This document shows positions 20,681-29,894 of a DNA stretch of 64,000 bases, piece by piece. Position numbers and translations under genes: made by a program. Under the pieces are notes generated by a model. That model did not search any database. It saw nothing but the letters and a program-made list of their open reading frames with translations, and was not told where the DNA came from. Source of the stretch: Mycobacterium sp. SMC-4 (GTDB lineage Bacteria; Actinomycetota; Actinomycetes; Mycobacteriales; Mycobacteriaceae); assembly GCF_025263265.1 (NCBI RefSeq), contig NZ_CP079869.1, positions 3,162,001 to 3,226,000 of the forward strand, in the 5' to 3' direction. Each line of letters starts with the position of its first letter. The first letter of the stretch is position 1.

Positions 20681-21610
20681 TCAGCGCGTGGCGGTCCGGA
20701 ATGCGTCGACGAACTGTGTCAAGAACACGACCGCCTCGTCGTACCGTTCGGGAACGCGGAGCGGCATCCTGAAGTCGGTGACCCCTGCAGCGACCAACGC
20801 CGCAACAGGCTCGAGGGTGGCGTCGTAGTCGATACCGGCACCGCTCTTGACCACCCGCGTACCGCCCTGGACCTGCAACCCGGTCGGATTGCCGCCGGCC
20901 TCGCGCACGGCCTCCTTCATCTCCGAGATCGCGCTGGGCAAATCACCCAACGCCGAACCCCAGGGGATCCAGCCGACACCGAACCTCGCAATCCTGCGCG
21001 CGACGGCTCTGTTCACCGTACCGCTGATCCACAGTGGAAGCCCCCCAGCCTGAACTGGTTTCGGCATCTGGTGGATGCCATCGAACGACAACACGACCGA
21101 CTCATAGGAAGCGCGCCGCTGGGTCCACAAGGTCCGGCACACGTCCAGCGTGTGGTCGAGCAGGGCCCCACGGCGGTCAAACGGAAGGCCGCACGCCTCG
21201 TACTCTTCGCGCTGCCAGCCGACACCGACCCCGACATCAAGACGCCCACCGGAAATCACGTCCAGAGTCGCGAGTTGTTTGGCCAGCACCGTCGGGCGGC
21301 GCAGAGCCGCCAGGAGAACGGCCGTGCTGAGTCGAATCCGGGAAGTCGATGCCGCAATCGCACTGAGCACGCTGAGCGGCTCGAGCCATGCGCCGTCGGG
21401 TCCGGTCGGTTGAACGCCGCCGACAGTGCCACCGACGCTGGGGTCACCGTAGGCATCGGTATTCTCACCGAACACCACGTGGTCGGAAACCGCGACCCGG
21501 TCGATTCCGGCAGTGTCCATCGCACGCGCAAGCGCCAGCGTCGCGGGCCAGTTGAAGGTCGGCTCCGCGCTGAACACCGGCAGATACATCGACAGCTGCG
21601 GATATGTCAC
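20681..21610 (-). CDS. LLM-class F420-dependent oxidoreductase
   Basis: 309 residues, GTG at 21610. A luciferase-like (beta/alpha)8 fold of the actinobacterial F420-binding type. Seen motifs include DTAGIDRVAVSDHVVFGE, RIRLSTAVLLAALRRPTVLAKQLATLDVISGGRLDVGVGVGW and GGLPLWISGTV. Such enzymes use reduced F420 to reduce or oxidise small organic substrates; the substrate here is unknown. It starts an accessory-looking leftward block absent from the M. tuberculosis order at this point. It is separated from the hydrolase gene by 102 bases. Confidence 0.88.
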   Translation of the reverse strand: MTYPQLSMYLPVFSAEPTFNWPATLALARAMDTAGIDRVAVSDHVVFGENTDAYGDPSVGGTVGGVQPTGPDGAWLEPLSVLSAIAASTSRIRLSTAVLLAALRRPTVLAKQLATLDVISGGRLDVGVGVGWQREEYEACGLPFDRRGALLDHTLDVCRTLWTQRRASYESVVLSFDGIHQMPKPVQAGGLPLWISGTVNRAVARRIARFGVGWIPWGSALGDLPSAISEMKEAVREAGGNPTGLQVQGGTRVVKSGAGIDYDATLEPVAALVAAGVTDFRMPLRVPERYDEAVVFLTQFVDAFRTATR

Positions 21611-21712
21611 TGCACACTCCTGACGGTCTGCCCCACGGATTCACAGTTGCGGTTGCGGCAGCGGCCTCGGCGGAGGGTTTCTGCCAGATGCCGTGACGAT
21701 GCCTGAAGCTCG

Positions 21713-22414
21713 CTAGCCGGCACCGATTCGGGCCAGAGATTCTGCCAGCTCGGCGGGCCGGGAGAAGAACGGTGAATGTCCGCCGTCCATCTCGACCAGG
21801 TCGGCCCCGATGCGTTCGACAGCGTTGCGGCGCGCCCACTCCGCACCGACCGTTCGGTCTTCGCGCAGGAGGATGTAGGTCGACGGGGTCTGCGGCCAGT
21901 CAGCGATCGGGCAGGTCTCGAGCAAGACCGCGAACGACTGGTGACGCATCTCATGGAATGCACGTCGGCCGACCACTTCAGGACAGTCGTGGTAAAAGCC
22001 ATCGCGAACCGACTCCCATGTCAGTCCGAAAGGCCCGGTGCCGCCTGTTCGTGGTTCCGGGAAGGTGATCGCATCGGGATGGGCGGCAAGGTGTTCGGCA
22101 AAGGATATTCCCGGCTCTGGTAGCAACCCGCCGATAAAGATCATCCGGCTCACCGGCCGCAGCGTTGCCAGTACCGGCAAGCACAGACCGGCTATCGAGT
22201 GGCCGACCACCACCACGTCGTTGGAAGAATCGCCAATTACGTTGCCGATCGCTTTGTCTGCCAACCGGGCCCACTGCAGAGCGCCCGCCGAGTCGTCGTC
22301 CACCGGAAGATCCGGCGCCACTGTGCAATGGCCGTGCCGCCTGAGTTCCACCTCGACAGCTTCCCAGCACCACCCTCTGTGCATGCCACCGTGCAGCAGC
22401 GCAAATACCGTCAC
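21713..22414 (-). CDS. Alpha/beta hydrolase (esterase-like)
   Basis: 233 residues from a GTG at 22414 that overlaps the SDR stop (GTGA). It starts VTVFALLHGGMHRGWCWEAVEVEL, the oxyanion-hole HGG region. The nucleophile elbow is VVVVGHSIAGL and the late histidine lies in VEMDGGHSPFFS, the usual Ser-Asp-His hydrolase arrangement. It resembles small esterases of the methylesterase/salicylate-binding type. The longer open frame upstream runs over the SDR gene and is not used. It forms a two-gene unit with the SDR gene, so the pair probably acts on the same compound. Confidence 0.85.
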   Translation of the reverse strand: MTVFALLHGGMHRGWCWEAVEVELRRHGHCTVAPDLPVDDDSAGALQWARLADKAIGNVIGDSSNDVVVVGHSIAGLCLPVLATLRPVSRMIFIGGLLPEPGISFAEHLAAHPDAITFPEPRTGGTGPFGLTWESVRDGFYHDCPEVVGRRAFHEMRHQSFAVLLETCPIADWPQTPSTYILLREDRTVGAEWARRNAVERIGADLVEMDGGHSPFFSRPAELAESLARIGAG

Positions 22415-23289
22415 AGCGAGGAGGGTGTGTTGGCCTGCGGGGTGCTGTTCACATACTCGCGCCCCGCAGTAGCGCCGCTGCCTTTGATGACGGGCATGTT
22501 GGTCCATTTGCCACGGTCGTCCCGATACCAGCCGGCAGCAGCCAGTGCGCCGCCATCGGCGTGTACCACTGTTCCGGACACCCATGATGCAAGCGGGCTG
22601 GCCAAGAACAGGACGCATCCTGCGATGTCGTCTGGTGTACCGAAGCGGCCCAACGGAATCCAATGTGGGATGTTGTGGCGCTGGGTCGGGTGGATCATCT
22701 GGTCGAGTGGAACTTGTGCGGTGTCAGTCGTTTCGGGCGCCACCGCGTTGACCCGAATTCCGTCAGGGCCAAGTTCCAGCGCCAGGCTCATCGTGAACCC
22801 GGTGACCGCCGCCTTGAACGCGCCGTACACGGCGAAACCCGGTATTCCGCGGAAACCCTCGATCGACGACACCGTGGTGATGCTGGAGCCCTGGCCCGCT
22901 TCCCGCAGGAGCGGCAGCATAGCGCGTGTGACAAGGAAGACGTGCTTGAGATTGATCCGGTACACCTCGTCGATCTGCTCGTCGCTGAGCTTCTCGAACC
23001 TGGTGGGGCGTGTCACGAAGTGGCCGACATTGTTGACGAGGATGTCCAGCTTGCCGAAGCGGTCGCCGACGGCTGCGGCCAGCGCGGCTACATCGGCCGG
23101 GTCCGTCGCGTCGCCCTGAACGACCAAGGAGCCGGGGCCGAGTTCGGCGCGCAGATCCGACACGAGGCCGGCATTGACGTCCAGAACGGCCACCGCGGCT
23201 CCGAGTTCGGCGAATCGACGCACCGTCGCCCGCCCTATCCCGGCCGCGCCCCCGGTCACCACGACAATCTTTCCGCTGAAATCGATCAT
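22411..23289 (-). CDS. Short-chain dehydrogenase/reductase
   Basis: 292 residues from an ATG at 23289 (a TTG three bases earlier is also possible). Classical SDR: cofactor motif TGGAAGIGRAT, acidic DVNAG after beta-2 (NAD preference likely), DILVNNVGH, active serine in TTVSSIEGF, and the Y-x-x-x-K pair in VYGAFKAAVTG. A tail of about 45 residues after the usual VHADGG end (GWYRDDRGKWTNM ...) is longer than in a typical SDR. It leads the SDR-hydrolase pair and is preceded by a palindrome at 23312-23347. Confidence 0.89.
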   Translation of the reverse strand: MIDFSGKIVVVTGGAAGIGRATVRRFAELGAAVAVLDVNAGLVSDLRAELGPGSLVVQGDATDPADVAALAAAVGDRFGKLDILVNNVGHFVTRPTRFEKLSDEQIDEVYRINLKHVFLVTRAMLPLLREAGQGSSITTVSSIEGFRGIPGFAVYGAFKAAVTGFTMSLALELGPDGIRVNAVAPETTDTAQVPLDQMIHPTQRHNIPHWIPLGRFGTPDDIAGCVLFLASPLASWVSGTVVHADGGALAAAGWYRDDRGKWTNMPVIKGSGATAGREYVNSTPQANTPSSL

Positions 23290-23311
23290 CAAACGCCACT
23301 TTCCACGAGCG

Positions 23312-23347
23312 AGATCATTAATTCTTAAACATGAGAATGCATGATCT
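23312..23347. promoter_or_regulatory. Imperfect 36-base palindrome upstream of the SDR gene (operator-like)
   Basis: Arms AGATCATTAATTCT and AGAATGCATGATCT pair at 12 of 14 positions around an 8-base centre. It lies 23-58 bases upstream of the SDR start codon in an AT-rich patch that contrasts with the surrounding high-GC DNA, so it fits an operator over the promoter. No regulator gene for it is adjacent; the nearest TetR gene (24513-25199) has a differently spelled operator. The rest of the 23290-23572 gap shows no gene I can support. Confidence 0.55.
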
Positions 23348-23572
23348 TAATGCCGGGCGGGCACTCTTCGAGCGAAAAGCAGCTCAGGCGGCGCGCGTTC
23401 TTCATCACCGAGAACGCAGGGCCGACGACATGAAACGGCGCCAGCACGGCCCCTTTCCAAAGCGTTGTGGCAGGTCGGGTGCCACGAGAGACCTCCGGAG
23501 GCGCGACGACGCTGCCGAGGTCGATCGGTCCGCTGCAGCCCAGCGCTGATGCCGAGCCGAGGGGTCAGGCCG

Positions 23573-24511
23573 TTAGCCCATTGCCGCCAGTGCTTTTCGG
23601 TCTTCGTCGGCGAAGGTGTCCTCCAGATGCAGCGGCGAGTAGTCCAGATCGATCTCGCCCAGCGGGCGCCCGCGTGCACTTCCGATGGTGCCGAAGCGGC
23701 GCATGCCCTTGTCTGCGGCGTACTGCTGGAACTCCTCCCTCGTCAAGCCGAACGGGATCTCGTCGTAGAGGGCGAACGCGTCGTCGGTGTTCTTCAGTGC
23801 CAGCGGGATCAACTCGTTCATCCGGGTTTCGAACACCGCCCAGTTGGCCTCGTCGGCGGCGACGTGACGCCGGCAGGTGAATGTGCCCCACGCCATGTGC
23901 CGCCGTTCGTCGTCACCGATCCGGCGCACCAGTTCCTGCATCCCGGGCAGGATGCCGCGATCCACGCAGATCCGGTGCCACGCATAGTATCCCGTCAACG
24001 CCATCATCCCTTCGATGACGTGGTTGTAGGTGACCGATGCGCGGACCTGTGCCGCCGGTGACGGGTCGATGGCCAACGCGTCGAGCGAGGCCGGCAGTTC
24101 CTCGTAGAACATCTGCCGGTAGGCGGGCAGGTCGTCGAGATAGCCCTGAAGGTCACCGGTGATGCCGACGGCGTCGAGCCACATCCGGAAGACCTGGGTG
24201 TGTTTGGCTTCTTCGAACGCGAACTGGGTCAGATACATCTCGTCGCCGAGGCGGCCCTCGGCCCGCATCGCCGCCATGAACGGCTGGATATCCTGAGTCA
24301 CCGCTTCCTCGCCGGCGATGAACTCCGCACACAACCGGGTGGCCCAGTCGCGCTCGAGATCCGACAGCGACTCCCAATCGGCGCGGTCGCGGGAGAAGTC
24401 GATGTCGGCGGGGTCCCAGAACTTGGCGTTGCCGCCGGCGAACAACCGCAGCGGCAGGCTGTTCCAGTTGAGGCCGCCGGCGGCCAGCGAGTCCGAACGT
24501 GTTCTGTTCAT
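23573..24511 (-). CDS. R2-like ligand-binding oxidase (R2lox, Mn/Fe)
   Basis: 312 residues, ATG with AGGAGAA upstream. A ferritin-like four-helix protein related to class Ic ribonucleotide reductase R2 but without a partner R1. All metal ligands known from the M. tuberculosis R2lox (Rv0233) are at identical numbers: Glu68, Glu101, His104 (EEAKH), Glu167, Glu202 and His205 (DERRH). Val71 and Tyr162, which form the Tyr-Val ether cross-link there, are also present. It probably binds a long-chain lipid-like ligand and performs a two-electron oxidation. It lies one base after the tetR gene, the same pairing as Rv0232-Rv0233. Confidence 0.93.
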   Translation of the reverse strand: MNRTRSDSLAAGGLNWNSLPLRLFAGGNAKFWDPADIDFSRDRADWESLSDLERDWATRLCAEFIAGEEAVTQDIQPFMAAMRAEGRLGDEMYLTQFAFEEAKHTQVFRMWLDAVGITGDLQGYLDDLPAYRQMFYEELPASLDALAIDPSPAAQVRASVTYNHVIEGMMALTGYYAWHRICVDRGILPGMQELVRRIGDDERRHMAWGTFTCRRHVAADEANWAVFETRMNELIPLALKNTDDAFALYDEIPFGLTREEFQQYAADKGMRRFGTIGSARGRPLGEIDLDYSPLHLEDTFADEDRKALAAMG

Positions 24512-24512
24512 C

Positions 24513-25199
24513 TCAGGGTTCTCCTTGGGTGAGTCGGGGGTTCAGGGATCGGTGGGTGACCGGAGCGAATGCGGCGGCCAGCACGGCGACATACCGTCGT
24601 ACGACGAGGGCCGGCTGATCGGGCGACAGCTCGTCGAGTCCAAGCACGGGGTCCATTCCACGCACATAGGGCGCCAACGCCAGGTGCGGTAGGAGCATCA
24701 GCAGGAGCGACAGCAACGCGTCGACGTCGGCATCCCGGCGCAGATCGCCGCGCGCCCGCGCGTCGGAGACCAGCGGCCGGAGCACCTCCAGATAGTGGCG
24801 GTGCACGACGGCGCGCACGCTGACCCGGGCGTCGGTATCGACCTCGAAGCTGGCGGCGGCATGCAGCGACCGGTCGCGCGGATGCTCTGCGTAGTAGGCC
24901 ACCCACACGTCGAGCAGATCGGTCAGGAAGTCGAAGAACGGCCGACTCGGGTCGAGCCGGCGGATCTGCTCCTCCATGTGGTACCGCACGCGCTGGCTAC
25001 CGATCTCGGTGATGTAGGCGTAGAGATCTCGCTTGTCCGCGAAGTACTGGAACAGGCTGCCCTTGGCGACACCGGCCCGGCGCGCGATGACATTGAGACT
25101 GCCCGCGGAGAAGCCGTGCGTGGCGAATTCGGCTTCCGCGGCGGCGACGACGGCGTCGCGGCGTTCGGCGCCGAGCCTCGACCATGTCACCGTCGGCAT
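24513..25199 (-). CDS. TetR-family transcriptional regulator (Rv0232-like)
   Basis: 228 residues from the ATG at 25199 ([14 protein letters not shown]); the frame opens four codons earlier. The N-terminal HTH is clear ([45 protein letters not shown]); the C-terminal ligand domain is variable. A perfect palindrome lies just upstream (25214-25234), so autoregulation of the tetR-R2lox operon is likely. The gene order matches the M. tuberculosis pair Rv0232-Rv0233, though it is at a different place relative to the backbone. Confidence 0.91.
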   Translation of the reverse strand: MPTVTWSRLGAERRDAVVAAAEAEFATHGFSAGSLNVIARRAGVAKGSLFQYFADKRDLYAYITEIGSQRVRYHMEEQIRRLDPSRPFFDFLTDLLDVWVAYYAEHPRDRSLHAAASFEVDTDARVSVRAVVHRHYLEVLRPLVSDARARGDLRRDADVDALLSLLLMLLPHLALAPYVRGMDPVLGLDELSPDQPALVVRRYVAVLAAAFAPVTHRSLNPRLTQGEP

Positions 25200-25213
25200 C
25201 ACGCCTCCCACAC

Positions 25214-25234
25214 AATATGACCACTGGTCATATT
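25214..25234. promoter_or_regulatory. Perfect 21-base TetR-type operator
   Basis: The arms AATATGACCA and TGGTCATATT are exact reverse complements around a single central C. It starts 15 bases upstream of the tetR ATG and has the TGACCA-N-TGGTCA form common for TetR-family operators. It is AT-rich in a GC-rich region. Assignment to the adjacent regulator is by position and symmetry. Confidence 0.82.
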
Positions 25235-25267
25235 ACTGTGATGCGCGACACAGTCAAGGGGCCGGCG

Positions 25268-26638
25268 TCACTCCAGCGGCTTGAGATCCTGCAGCAGGGT
25301 GGGCAGCAGTTCACTCACGGTCGGATGGATGTGCATGGTGCGCGAGATCGCGGTATAGGGCAGTCCGGCGGTCATCACGTCGAGCAGCGTGTGGACCACC
25401 TCGTCGCCGCCGACACCCAGGATCGCCGCCCCGAGGATCTGCTCGGTCTCCGCGTCCACGAGGACCTTCATGAACCCGTGGGTCTCACCTTTCTCCACCG
25501 CGCGCCCGACACGCGTCATCGGCCGGGTGGCCACCAGCGCCTTCCGACCCGATCGGCGCACGTCGTCGACACTCATGCCGGCACGGCCCAGCGGCGGGTC
25601 GATATAGAGCGCGTAGGTGGTGATGCGGTCGCTGACCCGGCGCGGGTCATCGTCGAGCAAGTTGGCGGCGACGATCTCGAAATCGTTGTAGGAGGTGTGG
25701 GTGAAGGCGCCGCGTCCGTTGCAGTCGCCCATCGCCCAGATGTGCTCGACACTGGTGCGCAAGTGGTCATCAACGACGATGTAACCCCGGCCGTCGGTCT
25801 GGACGCCGGCCGCGTCCAGACCGAGGTCGTCGGTGTTGGGTCGCCGCCCCACCGCCACCAGCAGGTGGGTGCCGGTGACCGGGTCGGCGTTGCGGCTCGG
25901 AGTGAGCGTGAAACCGTTGTCCTGCTTGGTGATCCGGATGTCGTCGGCGCCGACGACGACCTGGATGCCCTCGGCCTGCAGGATGTCGCGGATCGCCGCG
26001 GCGACATCGGGGTCCTCGCGTGAGGTCAGCCGGGCGCCCTTCTCGATGACGGTGACCTCCGCTCCGAAACGGCGGTACATCTGGGCGAACTCCAAAGCGA
26101 TGTAACTGCCACCGATGACGACCAGATGCTCGGGCACCACGTCGAGGTTCAAGATTCCGGTGTTGGTCAGGTAGTCGACGTCGTCGAGCCCCGGTAGGTC
26201 TGGGACGACGGCGCGCCCACCGACGTTGAGGAAGATGCGATCGGCCTGCAGCACCTGCTCATCGACGCGCAGCGTATGCGGGTCGATGAAGCGGGCATGG
26301 CCGCGGATCAGGGTCGCGCCGTCCATGCCCTCCAACCACGATTCGACGTCCTCACGGTTGCCTCCGCTGATGCGGTCTTTGCGCGCCTTGACCGCGGCCA
26401 TGTCCACGGCGACCGGTCCGGTGCCCACCCCGTAATCGGCTCCGCGCCGCGCCAGGTGGGCGGCGTGCGCACTGGCGATCATCGTCTTGGTCGGGATGCA
26501 GCCGTAGTTCACGCACGTACCGCCGACGAGTTTGCGTTCGATGACCGCGACGTTGTGACCGGCGGCGGTGAGCCGTCCGGCCAGCGGCGGTCCGGCCTGC
26601 CCGGCGCCCACGATGATGGCGTCGAAATGCTGTGTCAT
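25268..26638 (-). CDS. FAD-dependent pyridine nucleotide-disulfide oxidoreductase (mercuric reductase-like)
   Basis: 456 residues, ATG. FAD-binding GXGXXG is seen in IIVGAGQAGPPLAGRL. The redox-active disulfide is GGTCVNYGCIPTKTMIASA, the spelling found in mercuric reductase-like and RclA-like proteins rather than in lipoamide dehydrogenases. The NAD(P) site is LVVIGGSYIALEFAQ, the second FAD motif is IWAMGDCNGRGAFTHTS, and the interface domain ends in HIHPTVSELLPTLL with the catalytic His. No N-terminal metal-binding domain and no C-terminal vicinal cysteines are present, so mercury reduction is doubtful. Substrate unknown. It lies between the R2lox operon and an Rv2120c-like gene. Confidence 0.86.
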   Translation of the reverse strand: MTQHFDAIIVGAGQAGPPLAGRLTAAGHNVAVIERKLVGGTCVNYGCIPTKTMIASAHAAHLARRGADYGVGTGPVAVDMAAVKARKDRISGGNREDVESWLEGMDGATLIRGHARFIDPHTLRVDEQVLQADRIFLNVGGRAVVPDLPGLDDVDYLTNTGILNLDVVPEHLVVIGGSYIALEFAQMYRRFGAEVTVIEKGARLTSREDPDVAAAIRDILQAEGIQVVVGADDIRITKQDNGFTLTPSRNADPVTGTHLLVAVGRRPNTDDLGLDAAGVQTDGRGYIVVDDHLRTSVEHIWAMGDCNGRGAFTHTSYNDFEIVAANLLDDDPRRVSDRITTYALYIDPPLGRAGMSVDDVRRSGRKALVATRPMTRVGRAVEKGETHGFMKVLVDAETEQILGAAILGVGGDEVVHTLLDVMTAGLPYTAISRTMHIHPTVSELLPTLLQDLKPLE

Positions 26639-26647
26639 CGTCGCGGC

Positions 26648-27130
26648 CTAGACGAGGCTGACCAGGAACACGACCAGGAAGGCCCCGCCGACGGCGATGA
26701 CATCTTCTCCGATCGCGCCCGGTCGGTCTCTGCCGTTGTTGCGCTCGGCCAATCGTCGGCGTAACTCGGCTCCGGCCAACGTGCCCAGGACCGCGCCGAC
26801 GATGCCGGCACCGGCGCCGATGAAGGTGTGGAAGAAGGCGCTGCCGATCACCGCCCCCGCGAAGCCACCGCTGAGCAGCCGGGCGATGAACTGCGCGGGC
26901 ACGCGACGACTGGGCGTGTTGGGTAACTGGTCGGTGACCAGCTCGGCCAGCAAGAAGATCGTCAGTACCGTGACGGTGATCGGGTGGGCCATCCACTCCG
27001 ACCACTTGTCGCCGACGTCGATCCAGCCGAACATCGTGCCCCAGGCCACGACCGCAGGTGCGGTCATCGCCCGCAACCCGGCAATGACACCGATGAGCAA
27101 CGCCAATATCAGAACGAGTACCTGGGTCAA
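26648..27130 (-). CDS. Conserved integral membrane protein (Rv2120c-like, DUF4126 type)
   Basis: 160 residues from a TTG at 27130, chosen because GGAGGT stands four bases before it. A GTG at 27157 would add nine residues. About four hydrophobic, glycine-rich segments (LVLILALLIGVIAGLRAMTAPAVVAWG, FAGAVIGSAFFHTFIGAGAGIVGAVLGTLAG) with a short charged loop (ERNNGRDRPG). No catalytic residues stand out; function unknown. It lies between the accessory block and hisG, as in M. tuberculosis, and marks the return to the conserved gene order. Confidence 0.8.
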   Translation of the reverse strand: MTQVLVLILALLIGVIAGLRAMTAPAVVAWGTMFGWIDVGDKWSEWMAHPITVTVLTIFLLAELVTDQLPNTPSRRVPAQFIARLLSGGFAGAVIGSAFFHTFIGAGAGIVGAVLGTLAGAELRRRLAERNNGRDRPGAIGEDVIAVGGAFLVVFLVSLV

Positions 27131-27200
27131 GAGGACCTCCGGGCGGTGAATGATCACCCGGACGCTAACACGCAGGCCGGTGTCGTGTGCGCCTGTCGAT

Positions 27201-28049
27201 CTAAAAGCGACAGAACCGGATGTCGGTGGCCAGGATCGCCTTGGCGCCGATGGCGGCCAGCTCGTCCATGATCGAGTTCACCTCGCGGCGCGGCACCAGC
27301 GCGCGCACCGCCACCCACGCCTCATCGGCCAGGGGGGCGATCGTCGGCGACTCCAGCCCCGGTGTCACCTCGATGGCCCTGTTGAGAACCGTTCGGGGAC
27401 AGTCATAGTCCAACATCAGGTACTTCTGGCCGAAGACCACACCCTGTACCCGGGCGGCCAGTTGGTCGCGCGCGGCTGCATTGTTCTCGGCTCCGTCCTG
27501 CTCGATCAGCACCGCTTCGGAATCACAGAGCGGCTCGCCGAAGGCCACCAGGTTGTGCAGACCCAGGGTGCGTCCCGAACCGACGACATCGGCGATCGCG
27601 TCGGCAACCCCGAGTGCCACCGAGATCTCCACGGCCCCATCGAGTCTGATCACTGTGGCATCGACTCCGTTGGCGGCCAGGTCTTTCCGCACCAGGTTGG
27701 GAAAAGCTGTGGCGATGCGCTTGCCGTCGAGGTCGTTGACGCTCCAGTCCTGCCCGGCAGGCGCCGCATAGCGAAACGTCGACGATCCGAAGCCCAGCGC
27801 CAACCGCTCGCGGACCGGCGCGTCGGATTCCCAGGCCAGGTCGCGTCCGGTGATGCCGAAGTCCAGCTGCCCCGAACCGACGTAGATCGCGATGTCCTTG
27901 GGCCGCAGGAAGAAGAACTCGACTCCGTTGGCCGGGTCCACCACGGTCAGGTCCTTGGTGTCGGTGCGACGGCGATAGCCCGCCTCCGACAGGATGGCCG
28001 AGGCGGGTTCACTGAGCGTGCCCTTGTTGGGAACAGCAACACGCAACAT
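27201..28049 (-). CDS. hisG: ATP phosphoribosyltransferase HisG (long form)
   Basis: First enzyme of histidine synthesis: ATP + PRPP gives phosphoribosyl-ATP. 282 residues, ATG. The long form has a C-terminal ACT-like regulatory domain for histidine feedback (about residues 212-282, [29 protein letters not shown]). Catalytic domain features include [30 protein letters not shown] and the PRPP loop region [25 protein letters not shown] stretch. It begins one base after hisE ends. Confidence 0.95.
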   Translation of the reverse strand: MLRVAVPNKGTLSEPASAILSEAGYRRRTDTKDLTVVDPANGVEFFFLRPKDIAIYVGSGQLDFGITGRDLAWESDAPVRERLALGFGSSTFRYAAPAGQDWSVNDLDGKRIATAFPNLVRKDLAANGVDATVIRLDGAVEISVALGVADAIADVVGSGRTLGLHNLVAFGEPLCDSEAVLIEQDGAENNAAARDQLAARVQGVVFGQKYLMLDYDCPRTVLNRAIEVTPGLESPTIAPLADEAWVAVRALVPRREVNSIMDELAAIGAKAILATDIRFCRF

Positions 28050-28050
28050 G

Positions 28051-28332
28051 TCACAACTTCCCGTAGACGTCGTCGAGGGTGAGCCCGCGTGAAAGCATCA
28101 GCACCTGCGTCCAGTACAGCAGCTGGCTGATCTCCTCGGCGAGATCTTCGTCGCTTTCGTGCTCGGCGGCCAGCCAGACCTCGCCGGCCTCCTCCAGGAT
28201 CTTCTTGCCGATACCGTGTACACCGCCGTCCAACGCGGCCACGGTGCCGCTTCCGGCAGGACGGGTGCGCGCGCGCTCACTGAGTTCGGCGAACAACGCA
28301 TCGAAGGTCTTCACGGCAGGCGATTGTGTCAT
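28051..28332 (-). CDS. hisE: Phosphoribosyl-ATP pyrophosphatase HisE
   Basis: Second step of histidine synthesis: hydrolyses phosphoribosyl-ATP to phosphoribosyl-AMP. The ATG at 28332 ([14 protein letters not shown]) gives 93 residues, the family length; the frame continues 32 codons upstream into the end of the sugar transporter gene and is not used. The MazG-like metal site is visible in [33 protein letters not shown]. It is directly upstream of hisG. Confidence 0.94.
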   Translation of the reverse strand: MTQSPAVKTFDALFAELSERARTRPAGSGTVAALDGGVHGIGKKILEEAGEVWLAAEHESDEDLAEEISQLLYWTQVLMLSRGLTLDDVYGKL

Positions 28333-28372
28333 GCCTGGCAGCCCGCGGTCACGCCGGTTTGCCCGGGACAAG

Positions 28373-29836
28373 TCAGTTCGGGGCGGGATGGCTTCCGTAG
28401 TGCAGGACCTCGCGGTGCATGTCCTCAAGGTGCTTGCCTTTGGTCTCCTCCACCCATTTCCACACGAACAGGAAGGACAGCACCGCGCACAGCGCGTAGA
28501 AACCGTAGGCGGCGCCGAGCACGTCGCGAAGCCCCGGGAAGGTGACGGTGATCGCCCAGTTGGCCATCCACTGCCCGGCGGCAGCCAGGCCCAGTGCTGC
28601 GGCCCGGATCCGGTTCGGGAACATCTCGCCCAGCAGCACCCACACCACCGGTCCCCAGGACATGCCGAACGCCACCACGAAGAGGTTGGCGGCGATCAGC
28701 GCGATCGGTCCTGCGGCACCGTCCAGCTGAGGCTGGCCGCCGACCTGCGGCGCCGTGCCGAAGATGACCGCCATGGTGCCCAGGGTCAGCGCCATGCCGC
28801 TGGAACCGATCAGCAGCAACGGTTTCCGGCCGATCTTGTCGATCAGGGCGATCGCGATGAGCGTGGTCACGATGTTGGTCACCGAGGTGATCACGGTGAT
28901 CAAGAACGCCTGACTCTCGTCGAAACCGACCGCCTCCCACAACACATTCGAGTAGTAGAAGATCACGTTGATGCCGACGAACTGCTGGAAGATCGACAGG
29001 CCCAGGCCGACCCAGACGATGCCGTAGAGCCCGCCGGTCGGTTTGCGCAGATCTCGCCACGACGGCGGTTTTTCGGCCTGCAGCGACTCCTGGATGCGGG
29101 TGATCGTGATTTCCAGGTTCTTCTCCCCCAGCAGCATCGACAGCACGCGCCGGGCCTCGGGGATCCGGTATCTGGCCACCAGATAACGGGGCGACTCGGG
29201 AATGGTGTACGCCAGCAGGCCGTACGCGACGGCCGGGATGGCCTCGGCCAGGAACATCCAGCGCCAGGCTTCCAGCCCCAGCCACAGTTCCTCCCGCGAA
29301 CCGCCGGCCAGGTGCGCGAGCAAGAAGTCGATGGCCAGCGCCAGGAAGATCCCGGTGACGATTGCCAACTGCTGCAGCGAGCCCAGCCTGCCCCGGATAT
29401 TCGGCGGTGCCGTCTCGGCGATGTAGGCCGGGGCGATCACCGAGGCGATGCCGACCGCGACGCCACCCACGATCCGGAAGGCCACCAACAGCCAGATGTC
29501 GTTGGCCAGCCCGGTGACCAGGGCGCTGACCAGGAACAGCAGCGCGGCGATGCGCATGACCTGCAACCGGCCGATGCGATCGGCGAGGCGGCCCGCGGTC
29601 AGCGCCCCGAGCACACAGCCCAGCAGCGCCGACGCGACGGCGAAGCCGAGGGTGGCATTGTCGACTTCGAAGTGGTCCTGGACAGCCGACACGGCGCCGT
29701 TGATCACTGCGCTGTCGTAGCCGAACAAAAACCCACCGAGGGCGGCGACGCCGGCGACCCGGACCACCCGTCCGGTGATGTACTCCGATTCGTACTCAGC
29801 CCCGCCGGAAGATTCGATCGCGCCGTCGGTTGCCAT
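28373..29836 (-). CDS. glcP: MFS sugar porter, GlcP-like glucose permease
   Basis: 487 residues with 12 membrane segments of the major facilitator sugar porter family. Seen signatures: [15 protein letters not shown] (TM1), [13 protein letters not shown] (loop 2-3), [33 protein letters not shown] after TM6, the [13 protein letters not shown] sugar-binding segment of TM7, [12 protein letters not shown], and [10 protein letters not shown] at the end. The position beside hisE-hisG agrees with the M. smegmatis high-affinity glucose permease gene; the symbol relies on that synteny and on family features. Likely a sugar:proton symporter. Confidence 0.83.
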   Translation of the reverse strand: MATDGAIESSGGAEYESEYITGRVVRVAGVAALGGFLFGYDSAVINGAVSAVQDHFEVDNATLGFAVASALLGCVLGALTAGRLADRIGRLQVMRIAALLFLVSALVTGLANDIWLLVAFRIVGGVAVGIASVIAPAYIAETAPPNIRGRLGSLQQLAIVTGIFLALAIDFLLAHLAGGSREELWLGLEAWRWMFLAEAIPAVAYGLLAYTIPESPRYLVARYRIPEARRVLSMLLGEKNLEITITRIQESLQAEKPPSWRDLRKPTGGLYGIVWVGLGLSIFQQFVGINVIFYYSNVLWEAVGFDESQAFLITVITSVTNIVTTLIAIALIDKIGRKPLLLIGSSGMALTLGTMAVIFGTAPQVGGQPQLDGAAGPIALIAANLFVVAFGMSWGPVVWVLLGEMFPNRIRAAALGLAAAGQWMANWAITVTFPGLRDVLGAAYGFYALCAVLSFLFVWKWVEETKGKHLEDMHREVLHYGSHPAPN

Positions 29837-29894
29837 CTCGACCCCTTCCGCGGTGCTGTGACCCGAGTCACTTATTGAAGCACCGCGGTGGGCC

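Noticed and set aside
23331..23549. 72-codon open frame on the plus strand in the SDR/R2lox gap
   Set aside because: It begins inside the palindrome, has no ribosome-binding site or homology, and is arginine-rich like other shadows in this DNA.
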